Source: Clostridiales bacterium (lineage in GTDB: Bacteria; Bacillota; Clostridia; Christensenellales; CAG-138). Taken from it: a stretch of DNA of 11,055 bases. The translations under genes and the position numbers were made by a program. Each line of letters starts with the position of its first letter. Positions within the stretch are counted from its first letter, which is position 1. The DNA lies in assembly GCA_019416935.1 (NCBI GenBank), contig DXWI01000025.1:1-11055 (forward strand), read 5' to 3'. A model generated the notes under the pieces. It did no database searches. It saw only the letters and a program-made list of their open reading frames with translations, and was not told the origin of the DNA. Positions 1 to 6,085 of the stretch are shown one piece after another.

Positions 1-56
1 ATGGCGGGTGGCTTTTTTGCGCCCGCTCCGCAGTCGCTTTGACTCAAGTCCATAAC

Positions 57-86
57 AAAAACGTGCGGCATTCTCCATGCCGCACG
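57..86 (-). terminator. Intrinsic terminator of the DUF1002 gene
   Basis: A perfect 9-bp stem (62-70 pairs with 78-86, built on GTGCGGCA/TGCCGCAC) encloses a 7-nt loop. On the minus strand it is followed directly by TTTTT (57-61). It begins about 20 nt past the stop codon of the DUF1002 gene, which is the right place and orientation for a Rho-independent terminator. Confidence 0.85.
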
Positions 87-107
87 CACATGATTCACTA
101 TGGATTC

Positions 108-1223
108 TTATTTTCCTCCGAACAGCTTCGTGAAGAAGCCACCCACGGCGGCAAAGAACGACTTGACGTTTTCGTAGACGCGTGAGATCGTCTCCGACAC
201 CGTATTGACCGACTGCGCCGTCTTTGCAAGGCCGGTTAGGCGCTGCTGCAGCTGCTCGGTATCCAGTCCCTCCAGCTTCCGCGTGAGCGACAGAAGCTGC
301 TGCACCTGTGCGTCCGTCACGCTCACCCGATAGGCGGCGGCAATGCGCCGGATCTCATCGCAGACCTCGGCGTCGCTCATGCTCTGCGTCTGGTCCAGGA
401 TTTCCTTGAGCTGGGCAATGATCTGCGTCGCCTCTTCGCTGCCCACATACTCCGCCAGCTCGCCCGTGACCACCAGCTCCTCGGCGCCGACCAGCTTGGC
501 CAGATCGTTCAACGCAACGCCCGTGATATCCTCATACGCCTTGTAAGCGCCGGTCAGCGCGCCCGTACCCGACACGGGGAACGGTGCGGAAACGATCACT
601 CTGGCGTCGGTAATACCCGCTGTGGTCAGCGCGTTCACATACATCTGCTCGGTGCAATAATTGATATTGTAGATCTCAATGTCAAGACCGGAGCCCGGTG
701 CAAGCGTGGTGATGTAGATGCAGGAGAGCGCGACGCTGCCGATCTTGCGATCCGGCACGAGGCCCTCAAGATATCTGCGTTCTTCCTTATTGGTCACGCT
801 CAGCTCCCGCACGCTGCCCGGCTCGAGCCCAAAGTCACGGTAGACCGCCGCACGCTGCACATCGGTCAGATCCGCGCCCATGGTCACGCGCTGTTCTCCG
901 ACAAATGCCGCCGTATCGCCCGGCGTGGCCGTCGGTTCCGCGGTCGGTTCCGCAGTCGGTCCCGCAGTCGGCTGGGCGGTGGGCGTGCCGGTTGGCTCGA
1001 TCGTCGGTTCCGATGCGGGCGCCTCGGTCTGGCCCGGCGTGGGCGCCGCGGTCGGTTCCGGCGCTGCCTGCGCGTCCTCCGGCGTAGCGGTCTGCTCAAC
1101 CGTCTGGATTTCGCCAAGGCGTAAATCCGATTCGGCTTTGCGTTCCGATTCCGCCAAGGCGGCGAAGGGTGTTGTGAGCAGCAGCATGGCGCCGCACAAC
1201 GCCGCAATCATTTTTTTCATCAT
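108..1223 (-). CDS. Secreted DUF1002 (YpuA-like) protein with Pro/Thr-rich linker
   Basis: This encodes 371 residues. A Sec signal peptide covers about residues 1-24 (MMKK, a hydrophobic core, then a probable ALA cleavage site), with no lipobox. A low-complexity Pro/Thr/Ala/Glu linker follows at about 48-102. The DUF1002 domain runs from about 105 to 330 and shows the family pattern GADLTDVQ, VTNKEERRYLEGLVP, IGSVALSCIYI, NINYCTEQMYVNALTTAG and a VSGTGALTGAYKAYE block. The C-terminus (about 350-371) is rich in Phe, Gly and Lys and could be a short amphipathic helix. The family (B. subtilis YpuA and relatives) is extracytoplasmic and its function is unknown. The frame is open back to 1355, but AAGGAGG at 1240-1234 lies 10 nt before the ATG at 1223, and the signal peptide begins there. 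The gene is transcribed alone, divergent from the amino acid importer, and has its own promoter and terminator. The family call is firm; the role is not known. Confidence 0.88.
   Translation of the reverse strand: MMKKMIAALCGAMLLLTTPFAALAESERKAESDLRLGEIQTVEQTATPEDAQAAPEPTAAPTPGQTEAPASEPTIEPTGTPTAQPTAGPTAEPTAEPTATPGDTAAFVGEQRVTMGADLTDVQRAAVYRDFGLEPGSVRELSVTNKEERRYLEGLVPDRKIGSVALSCIYITTLAPGSGLDIEIYNINYCTEQMYVNALTTAGITDARVIVSAPFPVSGTGALTGAYKAYEDITGVALNDLAKLVGAEELVVTGELAEYVGSEEATQIIAQLKEILDQTQSMSDAEVCDEIRRIAAAYRVSVTDAQVQQLLSLTRKLEGLDTEQLQQRLTGLAKTAQSVNTVSETISRVYENVKSFFAAVGGFFTKLFGGK
931..1014 (-). repeat. Seven degenerate 12-bp units coding a T-x-x-P linker
   Basis: Seven consecutive 12-bp units start at 931, 943, 955, 967, 979, 991 and 1003. 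On the plus strand the best units read GTCGGTTCCGCG or GTCGGTTCCGCA, and the middle units have drifted. They encode four-residue steps such as TAEP, TAGP, TAQP and TIEP in the linker between the signal peptide and the DUF1002 domain. Such a repeat can change in unit number by slippage without breaking the frame. It probably acts as a flexible spacer that holds the domain away from the membrane or wall, which is an inference. Confidence 0.85.
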
Positions 1224-1298
1224 AAACAGCATCCCTCCTTGGATGGAAATCATCGGTTCGCACCGGCAGTATGCCGGCAGCTTCTCCGGATGGTGGGT

Positions 1299-1328
1299 AG
1301 TATAACACACTCCGATGAAAAGATTCAG
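1299..1328 (-). promoter_or_regulatory. Promoter of the DUF1002 gene, extended -10
   Basis: On the minus strand, TATACT lies at 1304-1299 and is preceded by TGT, giving an extended -10 (TGnTATACT). A weak -35, CTGAAT, lies at 1328-1323 with an 18-bp spacer. Transcription would start near 1292 and leave a leader of about 70 nt. The leader can form a 6-bp CCGGCA/TGCCGG hairpin (1263-1277) and a short hairpin that places the ribosome binding site in its loop (1230-1245). Confidence 0.6.
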
Positions 1329-1432
1329 CAGTTTCCTGTAAACTTTGTGTGACACCGTACCTGTTGGCGCCGCTCAAAAAAACTAAAAAAATTTCAAAAA
1401 AGGTATTGCGCTTTAGTATGGTAAAGTGGTAA

Positions 1433-1438
1433 TATAAT
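1433..1438 (+). promoter_or_regulatory. -10 box of the amino acid importer operon
   Basis: A perfect TATAAT lies 30 nt before the ATG of the binding-protein gene, in an A-rich upstream stretch (1378-1402). No good -35 is seen at the right distance. CTTTAG (1411-1416) gives a 16-bp spacer but matches poorly, and TTGCGC (1406-1411) matches better but is 21 bp away. The promoter may therefore depend on an activator or on the A-rich upstream tract. The predicted leader is only about 24 nt, so it has no room for a riboswitch. Confidence 0.6.
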
Positions 1439-1468
1439 AGCAACGAAAACGAAGCGAGGTTTATCACG

Positions 1469-2314
1469 ATGAAATGCATGAAAAAATGGTTCGCACTGCT
1501 GACCGCTTGCCTGGTGCTCGCACTGACGCTGACCGCCTGCACGGCCGCACCGGCAACAAGCGATAATACTACGGCTCCCGCAAACGAGGGAACGGAGCAG
1601 ACCGATTGGGACTATATCAGCGGCAAGGGTACGCTTGTCATTGGTTACACGGTCTATGAGCCCATGAACTACCCGGATGAGACCGGTAAGCTGGTCGGCT
1701 TTGATACCGAGTTTGCCGAGGCGCTGTGCGAAAAGCTGGGCGTTACGCCGGAATTCGTCGAGATCGACTGGGACTCCAAGGAGCTTGAGCTCTCCAGCAA
1801 GAAGATCGACTGCATCTGGAACGGTCTGACCGTGAGCGAAGAGCGCAGAGCGAACATGGACTTCTCGTCCTCCTATCTCAAGAACGAGCAGACCGTTGTC
1901 ATCCGCACGGCGGATGCGGAGAAGTTCGTCGATCTGGCGTCGTTTGACGGTGCGTCCGTCGTCGCGGAGGAGGGCAGCGCAGGCGCGGCAACGATCGAGG
2001 CCGATATGCCGAGCGCCGCATTCACCGGTGTGCTGGCGCAGAGCGACGCGCTGCTGGAGGTCAAGGCCGGCACGGCCGACGCTGCGGTCATCGACGTCAC
2101 CATGGCAAACGCGATGGTCGGCGAGGGTACGGATTACGCCGATCTGATGATCGTAACGGGCATCGATCTGATGGATGAAGAATATGCCGTCGGCTTCCGT
2201 CTCGGCAGCGATGTGACCGCGAAGGCCAACGAAGCCATCTCCGCCCTGCTCAGCGACGGTACGCTCAAGGCGCTGGCCGAGAAGTACGACCTCTCCGACC
2301 TGCTGATCGGCTGA
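1469..2314 (+). CDS. Amino acid ABC transporter, solute-binding lipoprotein (SBP family 3)
   Basis: This encodes 281 residues. It has a lipoprotein signal peptide with lipobox LTAC at 21-24 (lipidated Cys24), a Ser/Thr/Ala-rich tether to about residue 45, and then the bilobed GlnH/FliY-type domain. Family landmarks are LVIGYTVYEPMNY, GFDTEFAEALCEKLG, a DCIWNGLTVSEERRANMDFS block and AVIDVTMANAMV. By alignment from memory with the LAO/HisJ proteins, Arg126 is the residue that grips the substrate carboxylate and Asp209 the one that contacts the alpha-amino group. Both are present, so the ligand is probably a free amino acid. Which amino acid cannot be read from the sequence; a cystine or polar amino acid type is possible. 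GAGG at 1456-1459 lies 9 nt before the ATG. A second LTAC occurs at 11-14 but is too close to the N-terminus to be the lipidation site. The protein acts on the outer face of the membrane and delivers ligand to the permease encoded next. Confidence 0.92.
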   Translation: MKCMKKWFALLTACLVLALTLTACTAAPATSDNTTAPANEGTEQTDWDYISGKGTLVIGYTVYEPMNYPDETGKLVGFDTEFAEALCEKLGVTPEFVEIDWDSKELELSSKKIDCIWNGLTVSEERRANMDFSSSYLKNEQTVVIRTADAEKFVDLASFDGASVVAEEGSAGAATIEADMPSAAFTGVLAQSDALLEVKAGTADAAVIDVTMANAMVGEGTDYADLMIVTGIDLMDEEYAVGFRLGSDVTAKANEAISALLSDGTLKALAEKYDLSDLLIG

Positions 2315-2425
2315 TCGGCGGCCAATCGGATCGGTTGATCGATTCCCCGTATATCCCGGGTGGGGGAGCGCCGCTTCCCCGCCCTGTTCTGTTCTCCCGC
2401 ATCAATTTGGAAAGGACCCGCTTCC
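2315..2425 (+). other. Intercistronic gap with GATCGG repeats and a small hairpin
   Basis: This 111-bp spacer lies between the binding-protein and permease genes. The first 30 or so bases carry repeated GATCGG-like words (TGATCGG twice, then AATCGG and GATCGG). A small GC-rich hairpin follows near 2362-2380 (GGGGA/TCCCC) with no T-tract. It is not a convincing terminator. A partial stop or RNA-processing site here could keep the binding protein more abundant than the membrane parts, as is common for ABC importers; that is an inference. Confidence 0.35.
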
Positions 2426-3076
2426 ATGCAATTGTTTTTGAACGTCACCGGTAAACTGCTGGCAGGCGCATCGCAGGCCGCCATCATCTTCGCACTGACG
2501 CTCGTCGCCGCGCTGCCGCTCGGGCTGCTGATCGCCTTCTGCTCGATGAGCCGCTTCAAGCCGCTGCGCGCACTCTCGCGCACCTTCGTCTGGATCATCC
2601 GCGGAACGCCGCTGATGCTGCAGGTTGTGATCGTTTTCTACGGCCCCGGCCTGATCTGGGAAGTGCAGGGCTTTGACCGCATGACGGCGGTGGTCGTGGC
2701 ATTTATCATCAATTATGCCGCGTACTTCTCCGAGATCTATCGCGGCGGCATCGAGAGCATTCCCAAGGGCCAATACGAAGCGGCGCAGGTGCTCGGCCTG
2801 ACCAAAACGCAGACGTTCTTCCGCGTGATTCTGCTGCAGGTCGTCAAGCGCATCGTACCGCCCATGAGCAATGAGATCATCACGCTGGTCAAGGATACGT
2901 CGCTCGCGCGCGTCATCGCCATCCGCGAGATCATCATGGAGGCGCAGACCTTCATCAAAACGCAGTCGCTGCTCTGGCCGCTGTTCTATGCCGGCGCGTT
3001 CTATCTGGTTTTCAACGGTCTGCTGACGCTGCTGTTCGGCTATCTCGAGCGCAAACTCAGCTACTTTAAGGCATAA
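2426..3076 (+). CDS. Amino acid ABC transporter permease (HisM/GlnP type)
   Basis: This encodes 216 residues, a usual length for the family. It has about five hydrophobic membrane segments. Landmarks are RGTPLMLQ (59-66) and the cytoplasmic EAA loop at about 118-137 (YEAAQVLGLTKTQTFFRVIL), which docks on the ATPase, followed by the conserved KDTSL at 156-160. Only one permease gene is present, so the channel is presumably a homodimer, as in several amino acid importers. The frame is open upstream to 2360, but GGAAAGGA at 2409-2415 is 10 nt before the ATG at 2426, and the protein begins there with the typical MQLFLNVTGKLL. The ATPase gene follows after 20 bp. Confidence 0.92.
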   Translation: MQLFLNVTGKLLAGASQAAIIFALTLVAALPLGLLIAFCSMSRFKPLRALSRTFVWIIRGTPLMLQVVIVFYGPGLIWEVQGFDRMTAVVVAFIINYAAYFSEIYRGGIESIPKGQYEAAQVLGLTKTQTFFRVILLQVVKRIVPPMSNEIITLVKDTSLARVIAIREIIMEAQTFIKTQSLLWPLFYAGAFYLVFNGLLTLLFGYLERKLSYFKA

Positions 3077-3096
3077 CGAAAGGGAGGCGCGGCGAT

Positions 3097-3876
3097 ATGG
3101 CAATTCTTGAGGTCAACCGTTTGAAAAAGAGCTTCGGATCGACCGAAGTGCTCACCGGCATCGATTTTTCGCTCGAACGGGGCGAAGTGCTGGCCATCAT
3201 TGGCTCCTCCGGCAGCGGGAAAACGACGCTGCTCCGGTGCCTGAACTTTCTGGAAACGCCCAGCGAGGGCCGAATTCTGGTCAACGACGAGGTGCTGTTC
3301 GACGCGGACGATCCCGCCACACAGCGCGAGGGCGATATCCGCAGAAAGCGGCTGCATTTCGGGCTGGTGTTCCAGTCGTTCAACCTGTTTCCGCAGTATT
3401 CTGCGGTGAAAAACGTCATGCTGGCAATGGAACTGCAAACAAAGGCCCGACCGGATTATCGCAGCAGCAAGGCCGCCATCCGTGCCGAGATCGAGCAGCG
3501 TGCACTGCGGCTGCTCGATGAGGTCGGCCTGTCCGACAAGGCCGGTTTTTACCCGCACCAACTCTCCGGCGGCCAGCAGCAGCGCGTGGCCATTGCGCGG
3601 GCGCTGGCGCTCGATCCGGATATTCTCTGCTTCGACGAGCCCACCAGCGCACTCGATCCGGAAATCTCCGGTGAAGTGCTCCAGGCAATTCGCCGGCTGC
3701 ACGAGCGCAATATGACGATGGTCATCGTGACGCACGAAATGGGCTTTGCGCGCGAGGTTTCCACGCGCGTGATGTTCATGGCCGACGGCGGCATTCTGGA
3801 GCAGGGTACGCCGGAACAGATCTTCGGCAATCCCCAGACGCCGCGGCTCCGGAGCTTCCTCTCGGCCGTACTGTAA
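3097..3876 (+). CDS. Amino acid ABC transporter ATP-binding protein (GlnQ type)
   Basis: This encodes 259 residues. All nucleotide-binding motifs are intact: Walker A GSSGSGKT (36-43), Q-loop Gln93 in VFQSFNLFP, signature LSGGQ (156-160), Walker B ILCFDE (176-181, catalytic Glu181), D-loop SALD (184-187) and the switch His213. The FNLFPQ and THEMGFAREV stretches are typical of polar amino acid importers. The family is usually about 240-250 residues; the slight excess lies in the helical region at about 65-85 and 115-130. GGGAGG at 3082-3087 lies 9 nt before the ATG. It is the last gene of the importer operon and hydrolyses ATP on the cytoplasmic side to power uptake. Confidence 0.94.
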   Translation: MAILEVNRLKKSFGSTEVLTGIDFSLERGEVLAIIGSSGSGKTTLLRCLNFLETPSEGRILVNDEVLFDADDPATQREGDIRRKRLHFGLVFQSFNLFPQYSAVKNVMLAMELQTKARPDYRSSKAAIRAEIEQRALRLLDEVGLSDKAGFYPHQLSGGQQQRVAIARALALDPDILCFDEPTSALDPEISGEVLQAIRRLHERNMTMVIVTHEMGFAREVSTRVMFMADGGILEQGTPEQIFGNPQTPRLRSFLSAVL

Positions 3877-3953
3877 GGGGCCTCGTTCTCCGGGTCCGCG
3901 GTACACAGCGCACCGTATGGCGCTGCACCGGATAGTGCCATTCACCCTTCTGC

Positions 3954-3993
3954 AAAAAGCCGGCTGACGCAAAAGCGTCAGCCGGCCCTGTTT
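3954..3993. terminator. Bidirectional intrinsic terminator between convergent units
   Basis: A perfect 12-bp stem (3959-3970 with 3975-3986, GCCGGCTGACGC and its complement) has an AAAA loop. On the minus strand it is followed by TTTTT (3958-3954), a clear T-tract for the lipoprotein unit. On the plus strand the tail is CCTGTTTCAT, which is weaker but usable after such a stem. It lies 82 bp past the ATPase stop codon and about 140 bp past the lipoprotein stop codon. The rest of 3877-4123 holds only a weaker 6-bp hairpin (3906-3925) and no gene I can support. Confidence 0.85.
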
Positions 3994-4123
3994 CATCCGA
4001 TATTCACGGCAAATCGATGGAGGAACCGTCCCCTCCTGCATCTGCAAATGGGTGATGCGCGCCGGTCTGCGGGCCGGTCTCTCCGCTCCCTGCCGCCGGC
4101 ATTCTGCACGTGCGCCGTGGCCG

Positions 4124-4765
4124 TTACTTGGTCAGCGTCTGCGGGAACGCCGCCATTTCCGCGTCAATGATTTTACCAAAGTCCATCGGATTGCCGGACA
4201 TGGACTCCAGCGTCAGCGTGTTCTCCCCGAGCGTGAACACAAAGTAGTCCTCGCTGTCCGCCGGGAAATACATCCTGTCCTCCTTGACCTTGAACGTGCC
4301 GTTCTCATCCTGCGTGGCCAGCTCGTCGAGGGCCGATTCCAGATTGATCTGCGCAAAGGCCGCATCCACATACTCTTCAACGGTCATGCCCGTCGATTGT
4401 TTGAACAAGCTGCCGATCGTTTCCCGATCCAGGCCATCGCCGCCCGCCATCGCATACACCGCGTCCACCATCGTTGTTTTCAAGCCCTCGAGGTAGGCCG
4501 CGAAGGAATCCGCGGTCGCATCCCGATCGACCGTCATCCGATAGGTCTTGTCCTCGTTCAGCGTGAGCTTGCAGAACAGCTCCATCTTTGTGTCGGAGCT
4601 CATGTCCAGGCCTTCGATTTGGCCCATCTGCGCCGCCATATAATCCGACAGGTCGATGGTCCAATTCCATTCTCCAGCAACCGCTTTCTCCGGGGCCGCG
4701 CCGCAGGCGCACAGCATCGCCGCGAGCAGCAGTGCGCTCAGCAGTACACAAATCCGTTTTTTCAT
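4124..4765 (-). CDS. Small lipoprotein of unknown function
   Basis: This encodes 213 residues from the ATG at 4765. It starts MKKRICVLLSALLLAAM and ends its signal with LCAC, so Cys21 is the probable lipidated residue (the -2 Cys is unusual but tolerated). An upstream in-frame ATG at 4777 has almost no spacing from its best ribosome site, whereas GGGAAGG at 4775-4769 serves 4765. The mature protein begins AGEWNWTIDLSDYM, has a helical middle (about 70-150) and ends with a strand-rich part (GTFKVKEDRMYF, DYFVFTLGENTLTLE). A Gly-x-Trp near the start of the mature part plus terminal strands recalls lipocalin-like lipoproteins of Clostridia, but I cannot assign a family. It lies 63 bp downstream of the M50-type protease gene on the same strand and also has a promoter of its own, so it can be made with or without the protease. 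Confidence 0.8.
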   Translation of the reverse strand: MKKRICVLLSALLLAAMLCACGAAPEKAVAGEWNWTIDLSDYMAAQMGQIEGLDMSSDTKMELFCKLTLNEDKTYRMTVDRDATADSFAAYLEGLKTTMVDAVYAMAGGDGLDRETIGSLFKQSTGMTVEEYVDAAFAQINLESALDELATQDENGTFKVKEDRMYFPADSEDYFVFTLGENTLTLESMSGNPMDFGKIIDAEMAAFPQTLTK

Positions 4766-4803
4766 GTTCCTTCCCATCCTTTTTCGTTTGATTTGTTTCC
4801 CAT

Positions 4804-4832
4804 ATTGTAACCAAAGCGACCGGTTCTGTCAA
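4804..4832 (-). promoter_or_regulatory. Consensus promoter of the lipoprotein gene
   Basis: On the minus strand, a perfect -35 TTGACA (4832-4827) is followed by a 17-bp spacer and TACAAT (4809-4804, five of six matches). The start would be near 4797, giving a leader of about 30 nt. The TGA stop codon of the upstream protease gene (4831-4829) lies inside the -35 box. Confidence 0.75.
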
Positions 4833-5941
4833 ATGACCGTCCGGGCGCTGTCCACCCGTGCCATCTGCTCCCGCTCCCCCTCCAGTTCGCCGGCGAACGG
4901 ATAGGCAGCCGCAATTTTTTCAAAGGCCTGCGCCGCCTTTTTTGCCGCGGCTTCATCCCCATCGCGCAGCACCGCAATCGCATACCGCATGCGCTGCGTC
5001 GCCGGCAACCCCTTTGCCTGCTTCCAAAAGCGCTCCAGCGCCGCAAGATCCGTTCCCTCGCATACCGGTTCGCCGCGCACCAGCGACAGAAACAGCAATT
5101 CCTGCTGCACGAGCAGGCGATGGATGCCGGGCATGGCCTTCGCCTGTGCCAGCAGCCGGCGGCCGAGGCAAAGCGCTGCGTCGTCCTGCTGTGCATCCAG
5201 TGCGCGGCACAGAGCGAAATAGCCGACGCTGCATATCAGCGCGTCCGCTTCATCAAAGCGCTCCGGTACGGAAAACCAATCCTCCGGCATATCGCGCAGG
5301 TGCTCGCCCATTGTCTGCCGCTCGTTGATGAGCAACTGCTGGCGCATGGCCCGCCGCGCCTCCGGCGAACGCGCCAGATCGAGCGCATTTCTGCCATCGT
5401 TATGGACCATCGCGAGTTTGAGTGGCACGCCGTTCATCAGCGCCAGCCCGACGCCGACGGCGGCAAGCAGCCAAAGGAAGCATCCACCCCATGTGCGGCC
5501 CGGGACGAGCAGCGCCGCGACCGCTGACACAGCCGCTATGAGCACGTTCATCAGGCACCCGCCCAGATTGTAGAGCACGACCGGCATGTTCTCCTGTGCC
5601 TGTGGCGCAGAGAGCAGGCATTGACCGCCCGTCCCCGGCAGGGAAAACCGGCCAAAGCGCAGCCCGTCCCTCCCCCGAAACAGCATCAGGCTGCCAATGC
5701 GAAACGAACAGAACCGATAGCCCGTCAACAGGCCGAACACGAGATGCCCCGCCTCATGCAAAAGCATCTGCAAGTACAGCGCAATCAAGAGCAGCAGGAA
5801 GAGCAGCCACACCGCCCACGGCGCATCGCTTGCCTCCTCCGGCGCCATGGCAAAGAAGGTCAGCGCCAGCGCCATTCCGAAGGCGGCTCCCACGATCAGG
5901 CTCAGGATGATGAACAGGGCTTTTTTCCAACGTTTCTGCAT
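4829..5941 (-). CDS. M50-type (site-2 protease-like) membrane metallopeptidase homologue
   Basis: This encodes 370 residues. The N-terminal half is membranous, with hydrophobic segments at about 8-31, 42-70, 118-146 and 150-178. The zinc motif HEAGH (62-66) lies in the second segment, with Glu63 as the expected catalytic base. NLGGCLMN (125-132) and NGVPLK...NDGRNAL (170-187, Asp182) match the conserved C-terminal core motifs of one Bacillota branch of M50, where NDG replaces the usual LDG. From about 190 to 370 the protein is soluble, helical and rich in Ala, Leu and Arg, with a TPR-like look. It may dock substrates or partners and faces the cytoplasm if the usual topology holds. No PDZ domain is seen. 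GGAGGAG at 5957-5951 lies 9 nt before the ATG. M50 enzymes cut membrane-embedded anti-sigma factors, signal peptides or peptide pheromones; no such substrate is evident nearby. The downstream lipoprotein is a possible partner by position only. The motifs are firm; the substrate is unknown. Confidence 0.85.
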   Translation of the reverse strand: MQKRWKKALFIILSLIVGAAFGMALALTFFAMAPEEASDAPWAVWLLFLLLLIALYLQMLLHEAGHLVFGLLTGYRFCSFRIGSLMLFRGRDGLRFGRFSLPGTGGQCLLSAPQAQENMPVVLYNLGGCLMNVLIAAVSAVAALLVPGRTWGGCFLWLLAAVGVGLALMNGVPLKLAMVHNDGRNALDLARSPEARRAMRQQLLINERQTMGEHLRDMPEDWFSVPERFDEADALICSVGYFALCRALDAQQDDAALCLGRRLLAQAKAMPGIHRLLVQQELLFLSLVRGEPVCEGTDLAALERFWKQAKGLPATQRMRYAIAVLRDGDEAAAKKAAQAFEKIAAAYPFAGELEGEREQMARVDSARTVI

Positions 5942-5972
5942 GATTCAGCGCTCCTCCGCACGGTTTTCCAAC

Positions 5973-6001
5973 ATTATATCAGCAGACAAGAAAAATGTCA
6001 T
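5973..6001 (-). promoter_or_regulatory. Promoter of the M50 protease gene
   Basis: On the minus strand, ATGACA (6001-5996, five of six matches to the -35) is followed by a 17-bp spacer and a perfect TATAAT (5978-5973) with an extended -10 TGA in front. Transcription would start near 5966 with a leader of about 25 nt. Its -35 shares base 6001 with the -35 of the divergent regulator promoter. Confidence 0.75.
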
Positions 6002-6029
6002 TGACAAGCGCGCGGTTTTATGGTTCAAT
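6001..6029 (+). promoter_or_regulatory. Promoter of the regulator-potABCD unit
   Basis: A perfect -35 TTGACA (6001-6006) is followed by a 17-bp spacer and TTCAAT (6024-6029, four of six) with an extended TGG just upstream. The start would be near 6036, giving a leader of about 50 nt that contains the inverted repeat at 6041-6061. The weak -10 is compatible with a regulated promoter. Confidence 0.65.
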
Positions 6030-6040
6030 TATGCTGTTTC

Positions 6041-6061
6041 GTGTTTAGTAAGTGTAAACAC
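6041..6061. promoter_or_regulatory. Candidate operator: 7-bp perfect inverted repeat
   Basis: GTGTTTA (6041-6047) and TAAACAC (6055-6061) are perfect inverted arms around a 7-bp centre. The site lies just after the predicted transcription start and 10 bp before the regulator's ribosome site. The spacing (arm centres 14 bp apart) and position suit an XRE dimer blocking transcription of its own gene and of potABCD. This is an inference from position; no binding data can be seen here. Confidence 0.5.
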
Positions 6062-6085
6062 AGGGTTTAGAAAGGGTTGACTTCA

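Noticed and set aside
1..42. A 13-codon frame ATG to TGA at the left edge, possibly the end of a gene entering from outside
   Set aside because: It is too short to judge, has no visible ribosome site, and is not recognisable. An imperfect GCGGG/CCCGC dyad in the same place is as likely to be part of another terminator.
1224..1355. N-terminal extension of the DUF1002 protein (44 extra residues)
   Set aside because: The extension overlaps the gene's own predicted -10 box and leader, contains no ribosome site for its first codon, and would put the signal peptide in the middle of the protein.
1356..1468. Possible T-box or other amino acid riboswitch ahead of the amino acid importer
   Set aside because: The perfect TATAAT at 1433-1438 leaves a leader of about 24 nt, and no T-box or S-box sequence or terminator hairpin is present.
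3906..3925. Hairpin CAGCGC/GCGCTG after the ATPase gene
   Set aside because: It has a short stem, an 8-nt loop and no T-tract. The 12-bp hairpin 34 bp further on is the convincing terminator.
3061..4047. A 328-codon minus-strand frame opposite the amino acid ATPase gene
   Set aside because: It runs through the intrinsic terminator at 3954-3993 and through a gene with intact ATPase motifs. The translated product has no recognisable features.
4052..4810. A 252-codon plus-strand frame opposite the lipoprotein gene
   Set aside because: The Arg/His-rich translation is typical of an antisense shadow. The minus-strand frame has a lipobox, ribosome site and consensus promoter.
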